Notes: generated from the letters alone by a model not told the origin. A stretch of 64,000 nt of DNA from Ifrita kowaldi (GCA_013398055.1 VZRS01005617.1:149704-213703), one strand, 5' to 3'. Shown: positions 35,390-50,701, counted from the stretch's first letter. Numbers and translations are program-made.

Positions 35390-35860
35390 GGAGAGAGAAG
35401 CATCTGAGCCCACTGAAACGCTGCCGGGAGAGCCCAGCCCGGGCTGACCTGATGTTCCATCTCTGTCAGCAGCATCTTAGCACCCAGCTACCCCCGGTAT
35501 CAACCAGCTCCTGGCAGCAGCCTTGGGGCACTCAGCCTGAGCTCCGCGGTGGAACAGGGGCAGGAGACTGTGTGGGAAAGGACGGCAGAGGGATGGCTCG
35601 GGAACAGATGGCAGGAGTTATCAATTGGAAAGGAAAGCAGGAAATAGCGGTGGGAGTTGCGCAGCCATGTGCCAGACACCCCTCCCGCCACCCGGCACCG
35701 CCGCTCCCAGCCTCTGCTCGCCGTGGCAAGGCCCAAGGAACCCAGAACCTGCCCAGAACCTCCTGGAAAACCAACAACAAGGCCTTGGAAAGGCTCTGGG
35801 CTCCGGCACAGCTGTGGGGATGGCCTCATCAGAGGCGAGCTCTCATTGGATCTGGCCACA
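35390..35860. promoter_or_regulatory. Mildly GC- and CpG-enriched patch
   Basis: CpG-containing words (GCCGGGAG, CTCCGCGG, CACCCGGCACCGCCGC, CTCGCCGTGG) cluster in about 470 bp, well above the surrounding level but below that of the blocks at 7.7 and 32.2 kb. It lies about 3.6-4.0 kb upstream of the alternative SHANK2 start. A plus-strand frame at 35353-35892 spans it but has no recognisable features. It could be an enhancer or weak island, or only composition. Confidence 0.25.
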
Positions 35861-36012
35861 GAGCTCTGCAGGAAACACTTCACTCATTTTAATAACAAAG
35901 CATAGGAAGTGTATGTGTTTGATGGCACATCCCAAAGGAATTTAAAAGCTGATGAATACACAGTTGCCACACATAAATTAAATTAAAATCACGGGAAGTG
36001 AAAATCAACCTC

Positions 36013-36029
36013 TTTTTTTTTTTTTTTTT
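36013..36029. repeat. Poly-T run (17 nt)
   Basis: A T homopolymer with no recognisable retroelement beside it. Confidence 0.9.
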
Positions 36030-37698
36030 CCATATTCACCTGATTATAAATTAGCCCTCACTAAGACTACAGCAGCAGTGCAAGGAAAGCATTCGAAGAG
36101 CTGCATGTGCCTGAGAAGGGAGACAAGTTCACCTTAGGGCTTTACTTTCAGATGCTCACACAGCAAGGAGAGACAGAGAATCTTCTGTTCAGATTGCATT
36201 AAAAAATTGCTAAGTATTGCTTCAAAATTTGCTCCATGTCAGAGCAAATGTCTGACGTCTCTCTGAGAGGTTGGAAGGTAATAAGTAGAGAAATTATGAT
36301 CCAGAAGAGCTTGAATAAGATTTTAAAAGAAAAATTACCAGGCTCAGTGTGGCAACACCTGCAAATATCTGAAGCTCTGCCTGCAGCAATACAGATACAC
36401 AGATCAGAATTTACCTGAGAACAGAAATAAAACCTCTGTCCCCAAGGATGAGAGGTGGCTTTGTCTGAGGAATGTGGGTCAGGGGTGCAGAGAGAAGTGA
36501 ACAATAGAAGGTTAAAAGGTGGGGGAACGAAACCCTCCAATTCTCTGTGAAAGGCTGGAATCGGGGAGGAAACAATGGCCAGTAATGAGGGAGATGTCTT
36601 GCAAGTAGCAGCTTGAAGAGAGAGAAAAGCAAAAGCAACGAGAGAAAGCCTCAATAGCTGAAGGGGGATTTAAGAACATGATTGAAATCTATCAGCAAGA
36701 TGGAAGCAAGCAGCCAATCTGAATAAAATACAACTGGCTGGCTTTTGTTCTAACAGGTACCTTGCTATGAAAGAAGCAACTTATCCAAATAAAGCCGTGC
36801 ATTTTCTGTAGTTCTGCTTCTGGAGAAAATTCTCCCTGGAATGGCAAGGCCAGCTCTGACAAGGCTTTCTCAAGGTTTTGTACTCCCAGAGCACTCACAG
36901 CCCCTCACTTCTATTACTCATGTTTGGGTTGAAAGTCACACCCACTCTTACTCTGAATAATACCATTTACTACAATAAATATTTGTTTCGATCCTCCATC
37001 CATTTGTGCACCCAGATAACAAAGAGCTTTCTCTGCTGGCCGTGAAGACAAGGAAAAACAGAATCTTTTAAACAGTAAATAGTCCCTGTGAACTCTTTCA
37101 AAAAAAGGCAATGGGTGATTTGCAGTCAATAAAACACAAGACTACTTGTTGTAATTGATTTCTTTAAACATGACCTGGGCTTATTTCAAAGCGTGTTTTC
37201 ATCAGCAAGCAGAACTCCTCCAGAGTGGTTCATCTTTACACAGCAGCAAACTCTGAGTAACCAGCTCCTTACAAGTGTCATTGAAGCAAGAGATTCACAA
37301 CTTGTACAGTATCTGGACAGAAAGCTCCATTTAGCTCAGACTATCAGCTTGAACTGAAAGCAGTCAAGTGTGAACCCCTGAAGCTGCATTCTCTTACTTC
37401 CAACAACAAGAGAAAAAATAGGAATCAAATATAATTATATCCCACTACAAATTCTTCTGCTCTTTAAACAAGCTGGTGAAAGGACAGTGCAATTTTCCCC
37501 ACTAATAACACGCTGGGAAATCTTGTCCTGATGCAGCACCACTCAGAGGGACTGAAGCACACAACAAATTAATTTCATTCCTGGCATTATGTATACATTG
37601 AGTTGGGAAAAAATATCGCTTAATACCAGGGGGCTGTGCATATCCCAACCCACGTAGTTTATGCTGGAAAAAAAATAATAACAAAGCAGTGGTATTCA

Positions 37699-37714
37699 GA
37701 GAGAGAGAGAGAGA
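37699..37714. repeat. (GA)n microsatellite
   Basis: About eight GA units without interruption. Confidence 0.9.
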
Positions 37715-40700
37715 ATTTCATGGCTGGTGGCTCCTGTAACAAAGGCTCTTCTGCTAAGTCTGACACTGATGGGCCTCGGATGCAGCACTTGAATTTGTGG
37801 TTGCAGCCTGATGTGGCAGAGGAGAACAAGGACAAATGAAACCACACAAGACACTCAGCAAAACAACTGCACCAATATTGGATTGCACGGTGCTTCCGTG
37901 TCCTGGTGGTGTACAGAAAACAATCTCATTTTGCCTTGGTGTAACTTTCTTCCTACCAGAAGCTCTCCACGAATTCCTTAAATCATTATGTTGTTCCAGG
38001 CTTTATTCAGTGATTTGATTTCACTGCTTTAATCTAAGTGTGAACCTCTTTAGTAAATAGTGGGACAAAGCATCTGTGCTTCTGAAAGTGTTGGTGGATC
38101 ATGTCAGTTTTATTTAGAATAACACCATTTTCATAACTGGAAAGTGTATATTGCTCTCAATGAGGAAAAAAAAAAATAAAGATTGGACTCTTGTAGAAGT
38201 TTCAAAATATATAACTGGTCAGATGTTAAAGTTCATGGTGAGTGTGAGGTAGCCAAGGCAGGAATAGTAAGAAAACAGCAGAGAAACAAATTCATAATAT
38301 TTTCTTTGAGCTCCAGCTCCTCCCTCTTCTCCAACTCTTAAATCTTGGCATCCTTCACTGCCATTTTTCAATCTCATTTTCCCTTCTTCTCATTGCTGCA
38401 GTTGCCTTTCACTGCTTCCCTCACCAATTCCCTAAGGATAATCTTCCTGCCACCCAGACCCATGAGGAAATAAATGGCACCTAAGAGAATGCCTGGAGAG
38501 AGAATTTCCAGAAGATACCACGTCACGGCAAAGTTACATAAAATTAGCAACCAAGACAAATGGTTGGGGATAGAAGAGGAGCTGGACACAAGAAAACGGC
38601 ATCTAGAAGAGGAAGATTCATGGGAGGTTGCAATATTTAAATGCTTAACAATGGTGGAAATCACCCAAAGTTTAATTGTGAAGAGAAGGGGGAGCAATCA
38701 AGGAGTTAGTACAACATTACTGTAAATTTTTACCACCACTTTGAGGGGAATCCTTCCATGGAGTAAAGAATCCAGCATTTTACTGAGGAGACAGAGCTGG
38801 GCTTGAGCTGTGAGCAAAGGAACTGGAACTCTGGGAGCTTTTCCCTCTGCTGGCTGGCTTCCCACAGGTACTGCCACTTTATGATGTATTTAATGACAAA
38901 AACCTGCACTGCCACTTTCATTCTTATTTTACAGCAGAGCCCATTTTTATCCTGGCAGAAGCATTGGTAAGCCAGAAACTAAGCACCAAGACAACTGAAT
39001 TGTTGACTCTGCAGCGTCCCTGAAGCCCAAGAGCCTACAAGGAGTGAGAAGAGAATTTGAGGAGAGAATCCTGGTGGGGGTTGTGAGTGTAGAAAGCAAA
39101 AAGCATTTCTGTGATTGTAGATTTTGCTTCTCAAACGTGGAGCTAGTGAGACCCATCATTATGGGACCCTCTGTTATCCTCAGTACAGTTATTCCCCTCT
39201 TACCTAAGTGACTTTCAAGAATTCCTCCTCTGCTCTTATTCTCATCATCTCAATTCCAGAATGGACCTAAGAACCAAATAATTCACCCTGACACTTTTGA
39301 GAACAGGCACATTTGGGTTACCTGAGCAGAGAGTCTCCTGCTGCAAACTTCCAGCTGTCTTCTCTGCTAAAGATGGGAGACACACAACCATTCACCCCCC
39401 AAAATATCTTCTCTCCTAAACAGGGGACTGCAAGCTCTATCCAAAGTCATGTTATTAAGCAGGATCTTTAGAAGGTAAAACCCAATAATTTAAGCTGATA
39501 ATTGTCTCGCTATCCTTAGCTCCATTTAGACATTTGGTGTTAAATAGAAACTAAAACATTGCTGACTTGTTCATTAAAATAACAGCATTTTAAATTATAT
39601 TAGTAGCCTACATTTCTACATCTCAAAAATAACTGCTAATGAATCATGCTGGTATAACTAAGAAAGGATAAAAAAAGCCTGTATCCGCTGAAGCAGGGGG
39701 TTATCTCTGTACAAATATGTAGGTGTTTGCAGCATTTCTAATGCTCTCAGTGCTGAATCCCATTGAGAAAGGCAGCCTTGCTCACTGAACGGGCTTTGAG
39801 GTGGATTCCTGATTAAAGTGATGGCACAATACTATCCCTACTTCTGCTTCAAGACATCGTCACGTGCGTTTTACAATGTTTGAAAATGTCAAGGAAAGGC
39901 TTTTTCTCCCGGCCTGTTTCTTGTTGCTTCCAGCAGATTAAGTTTTGCTCTGACAGCTGGGTTTAGATTTTACGTAACAAGAATACGAAAAAAGGGACTG
40001 TTGTTAAATAGGTTAGTAAGTCAGAGCAGGTAAATAAGATCAATTGAAAGAATAAAGAAGGTGCAGGCTTTAAACCCATCATGGAGAAGTAATTTTATGT
40101 ACAAACTATTTCAGAAGCAGCGCCATCTATTCTTACGCTCCTGGCATAGATCTGATGTTCATTAATTCAGTGGAAAATGCATGGCTGACATCCAAGACAT
40201 TACTATGAAAAGAGAGGAGTTCTGGATATTATTTGGCAGTCACACCCCCGGACATCATGACTACTACAATGAAATTTGACTTCCGTGTTCAAGTTTCAAA
40301 ATAACTCTGTTTTCTTCCGGACAAGAAGTGATGCAAATACTGCTAATGCACATCCCTAAAAAAGAATGGGATCAGAGAAAGGAGAGGAATTGGATGAATA
40401 TGGGAACTGCATTGTGTTGCTCTGTTAAGGCACGGCATCTCAGATGCAGATTCTTGATGTTTCTGAGTAAGTGCAGAGTGTGTGTTCAGGAGAGGAATCA
40501 TTCCCACTTTGGTGTCACCTGTACACTGGTGACACGTGTGTGACTATTCCATGTGCCCAGCAGCACTTCCACTGCAGGAAGGATCATTTGGCATCAGCCA
40601 CCTGGGATCCAGTCTGTGGCCATCTACAGAAGCACATCTAAATTAAGATGATGACTGCACTCACCAATTCAAGGGCACAATTCAGGCATGAGACGTTTCA

Positions 40701-43700
40701 GGAATAAACCACACATCTTTATAAACAAAAACAAGTGCATGAGGAATGCACTGTGTATCCAGAGAAAAAAGTGGGAAAGACAGAAAACATAAAACAGGGT
40801 GACATCAGATACGCATTTCAGATATTACATTAGGAAGCTTCAGCTGAGAAGTGAATTCAAATCACTTGCAGTATTTTTTGTTTGGGGAATTCTCAGCCCT
40901 CAGCTCCACCAGTGGACACCAGAGACTTTCCCTGGGAATAATCCTGCAAGCATGCCCAGCAGCTCTGGCTCCTGAGGAGCCACTGCTTTAAACAACAGAG
41001 AGGTGACCACAGCCCCCAGGACACCTCTGTTACAACAAGGGACAGAAACACAGTCAGAGACTGCTCTCATTCCCTGTGTCAAGTTCCCACTGGGGGTCAG
41101 GAAAAGCCTAAAATCATTCCCTCAGCTGGGCGATGACTGGTGGAGGATGGTAAAACAGAACAAGAATATGTGGAAATCTAAAAGCTGAGGAAAACTTCTA
41201 TAGAATCCCCTCAAGTAAATTTTCCATAGAGTTTTAACATATCTTTCCTGGTCAAGAATTTGGCAAGAAATATAGAGATGACTCACCTTAAGTCCCCCTG
41301 GCTATGACCATGCTTCCCTTTATGTTGGGAAGGAGCATCAAAGGAATTATTCGCAGACAAGGAGAAGAAATAAATGGGGCTCACAGGACTCAGACACATC
41401 TGAGGAATAAAGTACAAGTGAAGGTGGAAGGACTGGAAGACAGGAAGAAAATACAGTGAAACCCAGTGGTTCCCAGTGAATGTGGGAGATACAATCTGGA
41501 GGAGTTTCCAGTGGAGCAAATGCAGATGGATTTCTGCTGTCAGATGCTCAGGAGTGCCGGGGCTCCAGGACTCAGGGAGGAGCATGGCATGTGGTACACA
41601 AAGCAGGAGGGAGGGAAGCCAATCCCTGGAATCTGCCTCAGGGTCTGAACACCAGGCACCAGTTTCAGGATTAATCCAACCATTCCGCAGCCAAAAGCAA
41701 CAGAGGAAAGAGTGAAGGTGCAGGAGTAAGCAGTGATTTGCATTTCTGTAGGAAAGACTGTGACAAGTAAAGGCTCTGGGAATCCAGTGAGAGAGTCACA
41801 GAGTTCTGACACTGGGACAGAGGCACCTCTTCTGTGGGGTGTTGAGTAACGACTGAAGGGAAAGCCACTCCTAGCCCCAGTATAGGTGATTTATTCTTTT
41901 GCTCTGGACTCTAAAGAGACTGGAATTTTGGTCAGGAAATACAGAACCATATGAATGATGCAAGCCAGGACTGCTCCAGAACCAGAGAATTGAGCCTTTG
42001 TAGGATAACTAGAAGAGACTACAGGAGACTTTCGTGTCATTAACTGCCAGGAGTGGACTGCTTTATCTGAAAACAGGTATTGCTGAGTGGTAAATAATGT
42101 CAGAAACAAAACACAGATTCTCTCCTTTTACCAACACCTTACTCGGCCTCAGTGTGGATTTTGGTTTGAAATCTCACTAACTGAGCCTCACTGACCAATT
42201 TTAACCTTCATCCCTGTTCCTCAAAGGGTGAACTGTCAGGGATTTTGTTGCTATGCACTATTACGGCTGGGAAAACCTTTGTAATTCCAATTGATCTTTC
42301 TTATCTCTTCTGCCACTCTCCATTACAGGAAAAAGGAGAGGGGGAAGCAGCTGTCTCCTAACAACGATCATTTTCTTGGCTTTTACACCTTGACACCTCT
42401 CAGTATTCTGCATGTTCAGTACCTGCCAGGTGCGGGTGATGCCTAAAGCCAGGGACAGAACAAACCTCCCAACACAGCCCTGTTAATGCCAGGTGAGAAA
42501 CACCTGATCCTCAAGCCAGTATGGGGAATAAAGTGATGAAAGGAAGGAGAACAAGTATTATAAAACAACTTTAGGTTTTGTTTCCTTCAAGAACAGAGTA
42601 ATTTTCTTTTTTTAGGAAGGCACTTACTCATTACTAATCTACAGGCATTAAAAATTAGTGTCCTTAATAAGCTGGGAAGGACACTAAAATCATTTTTGAG
42701 AAGAGTACAAGTGCTAAGTAATTCATGCAAGTAACAAAAGCACTTCAGGGCTAGAGCAAAATCCAGCAAGCACTGTTGTGTGTATTCCCAGACCAAGGAA
42801 CAAAAGGGAACATGGCTCAAGTGTGATTTCTGGATTCACCACTGAAGGAGTTTTCTAAGTCCATTTAAGTGAATTCTGAAAGATGAACTTCACTGGGGCA
42901 CAGGCCTACAACCAGTTAAAAAAACCCCAAACATTCTCAAATGTACCTTTTTACAGCATTAGGCACCAGCCACCTGTAGAGATCTGGGGTTTCTATGCCC
43001 CTCATCACGTGGTGTTTAATTGTAGTTCAATTCATCAGTTTTACTCGTTGCTTAGATTTCTCATTATATTGCTACACACATAAAACTCCCCACATTATTT
43101 GTGCTTGGTGACCCCTCAAAACATCATCATTCAGCACTCAAAAGGACTGGCATTTTCTCCATAAGTATTTAAAAGCAGTTTGACTGAACAAATATGTTTC
43201 ATTTGCAGAGCATTCTAGGAGGACTGGAAAGAAAAAAAAGAAGAATTAAATTGTACCCTATGGACAAATATCCACTTCTTCATTTTTCTTGCAAGTATCC
43301 AGATCTACACTAAGAAAAATCTTCCACAAATACATTGTGGAAAAACCAACATTTTTGCCCACTGTGATTTGAATATTCTAATTCTGTCCAGCTGCATGTC
43401 TCTGTGAAAGCCATCATTAGATCATTTTCTGTCCCATAGCAACCACTTTGTTTTCTCAGGGAAATAAAATATTTTCACCTCCTCAGGCAATACCTTTCTC
43501 TGCGTGGTTCCATAAATGAAGCTGTTTGTAATCCAAAGCAAACATCCCAATTTACACTGGGCTTCTCAGAGATTTATGTCCAGGGATGTGGAAAATAAAA
43601 TGCTAGCCAGAGGCTCTTCTAACTCTATATATGTGTGCATGTACACAGTGAGAGTGAAAATTCCACATTTGATATAAAAAGCCTGGGTTTTTAATAACAT

Positions 43701-46700
43701 TTCCTTATTTAAAATTGCAGATTGAACTTATTAATTTACATCAATTAAACAAATATTTGGAAGACAGCAATAGAAAGAAGAGAGAGGTATTGTTTTAACA
43801 GTCTGAAGGTGCAATGATAATTTATGTCTGAATTTACTGAGTGATATGAAAGTAAATAAGACACCAGAGACTTTCAAGCCATGTGAGAGGATCTTCCTGT
43901 AGCTGTCAGAGGTGACAATTTCACAGTAATCCATAAACTTCAGGGCTCTTGGCCACAGCCACCAATTCTCCAACAAAGGTTCTCAGTTCTTTACCCCAGC
44001 TCTCTGTGGAGCTGAGTTTGTCTTTAAAAGGGTTTTTTAATTATTAAATCACGCTAAAGTGACTATACTTATTTTAAATAATTCACTGATGCTGTTTCAC
44101 TGTGCAAGTCACTGCTGAAATTCCCCACAGGCATTACACAGAAGCAAACGTGGAGAGAGAGAAGCACAGAGTGGAGTAAAAAGCCACCAAAGCAGTGGCA
44201 AAAAACCCCACAGAAGCAGAATTTGTTCTACCCTGTGACTCACTGTGATCACCTGGGAGCTTGAGTGCTGTCCCGACCGTTGTCTCCATTCAAATATAAA
44301 AAGACTTCAAATTTTTACTTTTTTAAAAATTTGGTAATCCTATTATGTCTTTACGTGGCATCCAAATGTTACTGATTTAAAGTTTGAACAATGAGGGGCA
44401 CTGGAACGTGCAAAAAGTCTCCCAGGGGAAAATTGAAATGCTTGGGAGATGGAAGGCTAAACAGGATGCACACACCCATGCAAAACTCTGTAGGAAGAGA
44501 GGAAGAAAGAAAAATAAGATTCAGCTGGCTGTTGTACTACTCCAGCTCTTTAGGAAATCTTATTTCTCCACCTAAATTCTGAAAAACAAAACACTGAGTA
44601 GGTTACAATGGTAAAAGCCAAGATGAAATGTCTCCATCTCTATTTAGCCAAGCTTTTCAAACCAGTGCAGAAGGAAGACAGGTAGGAATCAGTTTGTTCT
44701 CACAGTACAATTCCAATTTTTTTTTGTCATTAAGCTTTAATACAAGGCAAAGACATGAAGTGAACAGCGTTTCAATGATGATGCAACGTGATGGGTGCAT
44801 TGCATAATGTCATAGGATATCAAAAGATGTGTCCTGGTGTAACCTCCCTCACTCCCAGCGAGAAGCTCCTGAAAATGCAGGAGGTTCTTCACAGCTTGGA
44901 AGCCATTACTGGAAAGTTGTCACTTGTTTTCAATAACTGAGCAGGATTTGTGACTACCCAGCCTCAGTGGTCCAAATGCTTCGTTATGAAACCGTGCCTT
45001 CATTAGCTTCTGCAAGGCTCATCCTTCTCCTCCCATTCGTCACGGCTCCTGGCACATGGGCACGGAGGAGAAGGGGACAAAACCCACTTCAGGCAAGTGC
45101 TGTGCTCCTTCCTTTGGGGGCCGACTCAAAGCTGAGCTGATGAAACCAGAGCCCCCCAGGAGGGTGTCACATTCCATCAGTCAGGGGTGCCTGGGAGAGG
45201 GGGACAGCTCAGTCACTGTGTGTCCCGGGACAGGGAGCACTGATCTAAGAGCTTGCTGGGCTCAGGGAACTGCTAAACCACCAGCTAAGTCAAGCCCAGA
45301 TCAGCTCAAAGCTGCTAAATTGATATGAATTAGTGGAAGCAGGACTAGCAGTTTTGCGGATTGGTTTTCTAACCTGTTTTGCGTTTTTCATTTTCAGTAT
45401 TTTGTATAAATTCCTCCACACTTTCATCCTTTTAAGAAGTAGATCAGCTCTCAATGCCTTTTTTATAGAAGAAAGGTGATGCCCCATACTGTGTGTTTAT
45501 GAACAATTTATCAGTTAAAGATGGAGCGGAATTAGGAGCCCCTGAGCTTTTAATTCCTTGTTAAGTAATTGTCACGGCAGCTTCTGACAGGAACAGAAAA
45601 ATGTCATAAAACAGAGCTAAGCAGTCCTCAAGATAATTTCCAGCTTCTAATAAAACCAGAGCAGGTACATCTATACATTCCTTTACAAAGCCTGTAACCA
45701 TGGTAGGAAACACAGCACAATCTGATTCTGACAGCCTGAAATCCTCGTTATGCCACAGTTTGAATAAAAAGTTTTAAAAATCTCCAAGGTCACTTCATGG
45801 TAACTCTAAACCAAGAAACCAAGAAACCTAATCAAACAGCATTGAAAACTTCCTTCATCTTAGCTGGGGCTCGGGGGCAAGGCTTCAAACATTCCTGTTA
45901 CAGCACAGCACCACCTTGGCTGAAATAACATAAAATGCATTGAAAATACATTGGGGAAGACCAGAGAGGGAAGTTCTAAGGGGAGCTCTGAGCAAACATT
46001 GGCAGGAGATTGGGGATTGACTGCCGGGTCTCCAGGATGGAGAGCAGCTTCCCACCTTGGGCAAAGAGCACAGGACACTGCACAGGAATTGAGAGGGGCG
46101 ACAAACGGGAACATTTTCATTAAAACGCTGGTTTCACCAAACTCTTCTCCAGACTCTCCTCATCTTCTCCAAAATCGAGAAAGGTGCTGTTTGAAATATC
46201 TAAACAGCTCTGAGTGGGCCAAGGCTGCAGAGGCAAATTAAAAGCTGGCAGCCCTATCAGCACTGGAGTTCCCAGGCACTGTCAGTCTTCATGAACACCA
46301 GTCCAAGGGAATCTCCGTCCTGACAATTTCCTACAGCAGCGTGGAACTACACACGGAGAAATTATTTCTTTCTTTCAGACACAACAGTGACATGTGATAA
46401 TAATTCATTTTTTCTAACTGAATGTCTCTCCCCAGTTTAAGTGACTTATCTCCAAATAATAGAGAAGGAAATGAAACCATAATACACAGCACTTACCCAG
46501 ATGATTTATTCCTCCAAAATGTACTGCACGAGCATCAAGGAAAACAAGGAATCTGAATCATGTCTTACACTCATCATGGAAAATGTACTGGCTAATCTGA
46601 CTTTAAAAGTTTCTTTGGGTTTTAAGAGAACTCTGAGTGGGGCTTTTGATGCTCCAACATGCATTTAAGTTCTGGAAATAATTCCTCTGATCCAGAATCA

Positions 46701-47929
46701 AACACTTAGTCCCACTCACTTCTGGAACTCAGATACACAAGGTGATAAAGTAGATTTAAAGTGTCAGAAGAGTAAATATCCCAAAAACAACACAAACTAT
46801 GTTTAACATTCCCTTTATACTTCTGATCATACTCATCGCCTGAAAAATCTCAGATTTTTGTTCTTTTCTAAAGAATTGGAAGGATTTTCTTTCCAGTTTT
46901 GAGAACTTAATTACTCTAAAATGGCTTCTGTCACTCACTGCACCATGAAAAATGGATATGCACATTCCCAGATGTCTGGACACATGTCCATGGAAAAGTG
47001 GGCTTGCTGTAGGCATACCACAGGAACTCTTTATGTAAGCTTTCCTCGTCGAAACCGTTCCTGATAAACATTTTACAGGAATAAATTTGAGCCTGTATAT
47101 TCTACAGCCATCCTCCCTGGAATTCTGCATGGCTCCTGCAGACACCTTGCAAAAGCCAGGGCAGCATCGAGACCATTGCCTCAATTAAATTCCAGAGCTG
47201 GCATGATCAGAAGGATTTCAATGCCCAAATTCTGATGACTTTGAGGAAAAAATAAGCAGTTATTTTTTTAACAATTAAAAAAAATTCCATCTTACAGTGT
47301 TCAGTGAAATTTGGAGTCGTTGCAAATCACATTAAAACATCAATACACTAAAACAAAGTAAAATAAATCTGTGTATTAAGCAATAACCATTTCCATCAAA
47401 AGAGCCTGGAAAAAAGAATCCTATCTGTATTCATGGAAATAAAACATTCCTTTTTTTATGCAGAAGTTTTCTAACCACGCCTGTCCTTTTTCTGCTGCAC
47501 ATTTACTGGTTTTCCCAGGTCAAAAGGAAGGTAGGCCCACATGGAGCAGCCTACCTGCACACAGAATCCTTGCTGAAGTGTCATCTGCAGGAAAACTGGG
47601 AGATGAGGTGCTGAGCTGCATTATTGTTCCCTGACAATCTAAACATCCCAAACTCCTCGCAGTAACATCACTTTTAAAATAAGAGAGTGTTTACTCTCAA
47701 ACATCTCAATAAGTCATGGCCCCTTTGGCACAGGGGCTGGGGTCATGCAGAATTGAATCACTGCTTTAGATAAATGATTTCATATGGGCTGGTGCAATAT
47801 AAAACCATTTTAGGAAGATTATTCTATTAGTTGCAATGAATACAATAAACACACTTTATTCTGTCCATCTTGTCAACGTTCTGAAGGCCAAATGTGGAGT
47901 TTGGAGTCATTCTGAGCCCAAAATTTTTA

Positions 47930-48165
47930 ACAGAATCATAGAATGATTTGGGTTGGAAGGAATCTTAAAGATCATCTTGTTCCATCCTCCTGCCATGGGC
48001 AGGGACACCTTCCACTATCCCAGGTTGCTCCAAGCCCCGTCCAACCTGGCCTTGGACACTTCCAGGGATGGGGCAGCCACAGCTTCTCTGGGCACCCTGT
48101 GCCAGGGCCTCCCCACCCTCACAGGGAAGAATTTCTTCCCAGAAATCCTCTTTATTTACCACCAA
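47930..48165 (-). mobile_element. CR1 LINE fragment, minus orientation
   Basis: AACAGAATCATAGAATGATT, GGGTTGGAAGGAATCTTAAA, GATCATCTTGTTCC, CTGCCATGGGCAGGGACACC, CCAGGGATGGGGCAGCCACA and AGAATTTCTTCCCAGAAATC follow the reverse-complement order of the CR1 3' end. It is the best-preserved tail in the window (AATCATAGAATG). It is 5'-truncated near 48165. Confidence 0.93.
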
Positions 48166-50634
48166 GTTTAGCTCAAGTCAGCAGATTATGGGTCTATGAA
48201 GCCTTTCCTTGTGGGAAAGCTGTGCACCTGAGGTGTTCCATGTTTCATTGATTTTCCTTTACCAGGAAGAAGAGCACCAAAATCAGACCTTTCTACTACT
48301 GCCCCCAAACAGAGAAATGACCGTGGTTTAACCCTTACCTGACAGCAACGGGTTCCAGGGACTCCTACTTGGATATGGGAAGCTGGATCCTTCAAGAAGG
48401 GCAAAGGAACGAAGGCAACATCAAAAAGAAGTTAGGTGTCAGAATTCCATTTTAAGGGGAGCATTTGAAAGCAGAAACCCATGGAAGCAAAGCTCTTCTG
48501 ATGGCATGATTTGAAGATGGAAAAGTGGACGGAACAAACATTTGGAGGAGATGAGGAAGCAAACTCCACTTCCTCTTACTTCCTCCTGCTCTGCTGTCCC
48601 TGCCACTCTGAGCATGAAATGAGGAAATGAGAGTGAGGGACTGGAAGGTCGGGAAGAGCATTAAATGGGATTAAGGCTGGCACAGGAAGGCGGAAGGCAC
48701 AGGACTTGGAAGCCTGGAATATCCTAGTGATATACCTGGAACAAAGAAACGCTGCTTTGAGTGACAAACGTGCAAGTCAGGGACCAACATCTGCAGTGGG
48801 GGACAAGACACCACCAGCACCCCCTTCCCTGGAAGCACGGCAGCACCGGCACGAAAACAGCTCGCAAAGCACGTGCTGCAATTAATTCAAACTTAAATCA
48901 CAACCTCGAAATTATTTCCCTCTGTTTCCTCGCTGTTATTCTTTGGTTGGGTTGGGAGAATTCATATTTTACAACCTGAAACCAGCCCGAGTATTTTCTC
49001 TGCGATTTTCAGCATCAAGTATACTGCAAGAAGTTCACAAAATACTCATCGCAGTGGTTTTAAATATTTAGGGCATTCTGTTATTGTCGCTATTAATCTC
49101 TATCTGCTTTTTAAGCAGCCACACAACTCAGTGCCTTGTTTACTACGCAGCCCTGAAAATTTCACACTCTTTCAATCTTTTATCTTCTAAAACGTCAGAC
49201 TAGGCTGAGTTTGAAAGCATTATTTTACAATGTACTCTGCTGCAGTTCATGTCTGGATGTCTGCAATTCCAAAGAATATCCTTACAGTTGGGGAGGTTGG
49301 AAGAGTTCTGCTTTAGAAGACTGCTTTGTTCAGTGGCATGATTCCATATTTCAGGAAGCTCTTTTTAACCACACTCCCACAGGACTCTCATATCGAACAC
49401 CATTATCTAAAGTATTTGTTATGTTTAAAACAGCCCTGGAATATTTTGTTTAGAATGGCCCATAAGTTTCAGAGTTTTGATATTTTAGGGATCCAATTAC
49501 GATCTTGAACAGTTGCCCTGTAAATACAAGCCTAACCACAAGCAAACAAGGGCAACAGTTGTGCTTTAATTTTCTAGGAATCTGGAGCATCAAAGGGTAT
49601 TTCTCCAATAAGCTGAAAAAGAAAGAAATATCTGCATAATCCAGGGACTGAAACAACTGTACAGTGAGATACTTAAATGCCCCTTAATAAATTAATAAAG
49701 GAAAAATTTGAAGAGGTTTTTCTAGTAAGTGGATCCTGGTGGGTTGAAGTGTTATTTCAATTATTACAGCATTTGATGTGTTTAGCTCTACCTTCACGAA
49801 ACATTCCACATGTTACACACAAGAATTGTCTCTCTTTGTGCCCCAAGGCTGCTAGAGCAGGAAAGGATACTCCAAACTACACCTCTGGGACATATTAAAG
49901 AGCAAGAAGGAGGAGTGAGAAGGAATCAGTGTTCTGAGCTGACAGGAGTGACAGAGAAATAAATAAAAAACCCCCTGTTCCTGATAGTTTCCAGGAAGCT
50001 CAAGCAGCAGGTACAACAATGTGGCATTGAAATCCTGAGGGGGAGTCGCAAGGAAAATAAGCTTGTGCTGGAAAATTGGCAACTGGCTTTTTCATTCAAA
50101 TAACAGGTAGTCAAGGGGAAAAGAAGAGAAAAAGCAAACGTTGCCAATATTTTGGCATTTGTAGGAGTTCTCCAAAAAAAGCTTATCTAGGTTCTCTTCA
50201 GCTTTAACCTGAGAAAGAAATGCACATTAATGCTGCAAAGGAGCTGACACTTTTAATCTGCAGCCCACTCAGCCAAGGAACATCCACTTATACACCCTCA
50301 TGCATTATTCACCAGGAAAATTGAAATAATCTGCCCGTGGTTAAGCAGCTCGGAAGCAAATGCAAATCAAGGGAAAGCAGCTGAGAACGAGGATCATTCA
50401 CAACTCCTGACACTCCTCCACACGACTGGAGCCTCCCGTGGGAGCAGCCAATCCATTACAACCCCAATCCCGGCGGCTGGGCCTGGGAATTGGCCTCTTC
50501 CTGTCCTGGTGGCACAAGCACTGACCTGTGGCCATGCTTGGAGAAGGACCTCGCTCAGTTTTTATTCGAGTAGATTCTCACTCCTTGTCAGTGAAGGTGG
50601 GTCCTTGGGCACACACCTGAGAAAGTCTGCTTCT

Positions 50635-50661
50635 TTATTTTTATTATGATTACTACCATTA

Positions 50662-50692
<31 letters not shown>

Positions 50693-50701
50693 CTACTATT
50701 A
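50635..50701. repeat. (TTA)n microsatellite with interruptions
   Basis: TTATTTTTATTATGATTACT followed by ATTATT units, about eight of them perfect between 50665 and 50690, then TACTACTATT. Confidence 0.92.

Noticed and set aside
35353..35892. Plus-strand open frame of 179 codons
   Set aside because: It spans a GC-richer patch where long frames arise by chance on both strands. It has low-complexity composition, no domain and no splice context.
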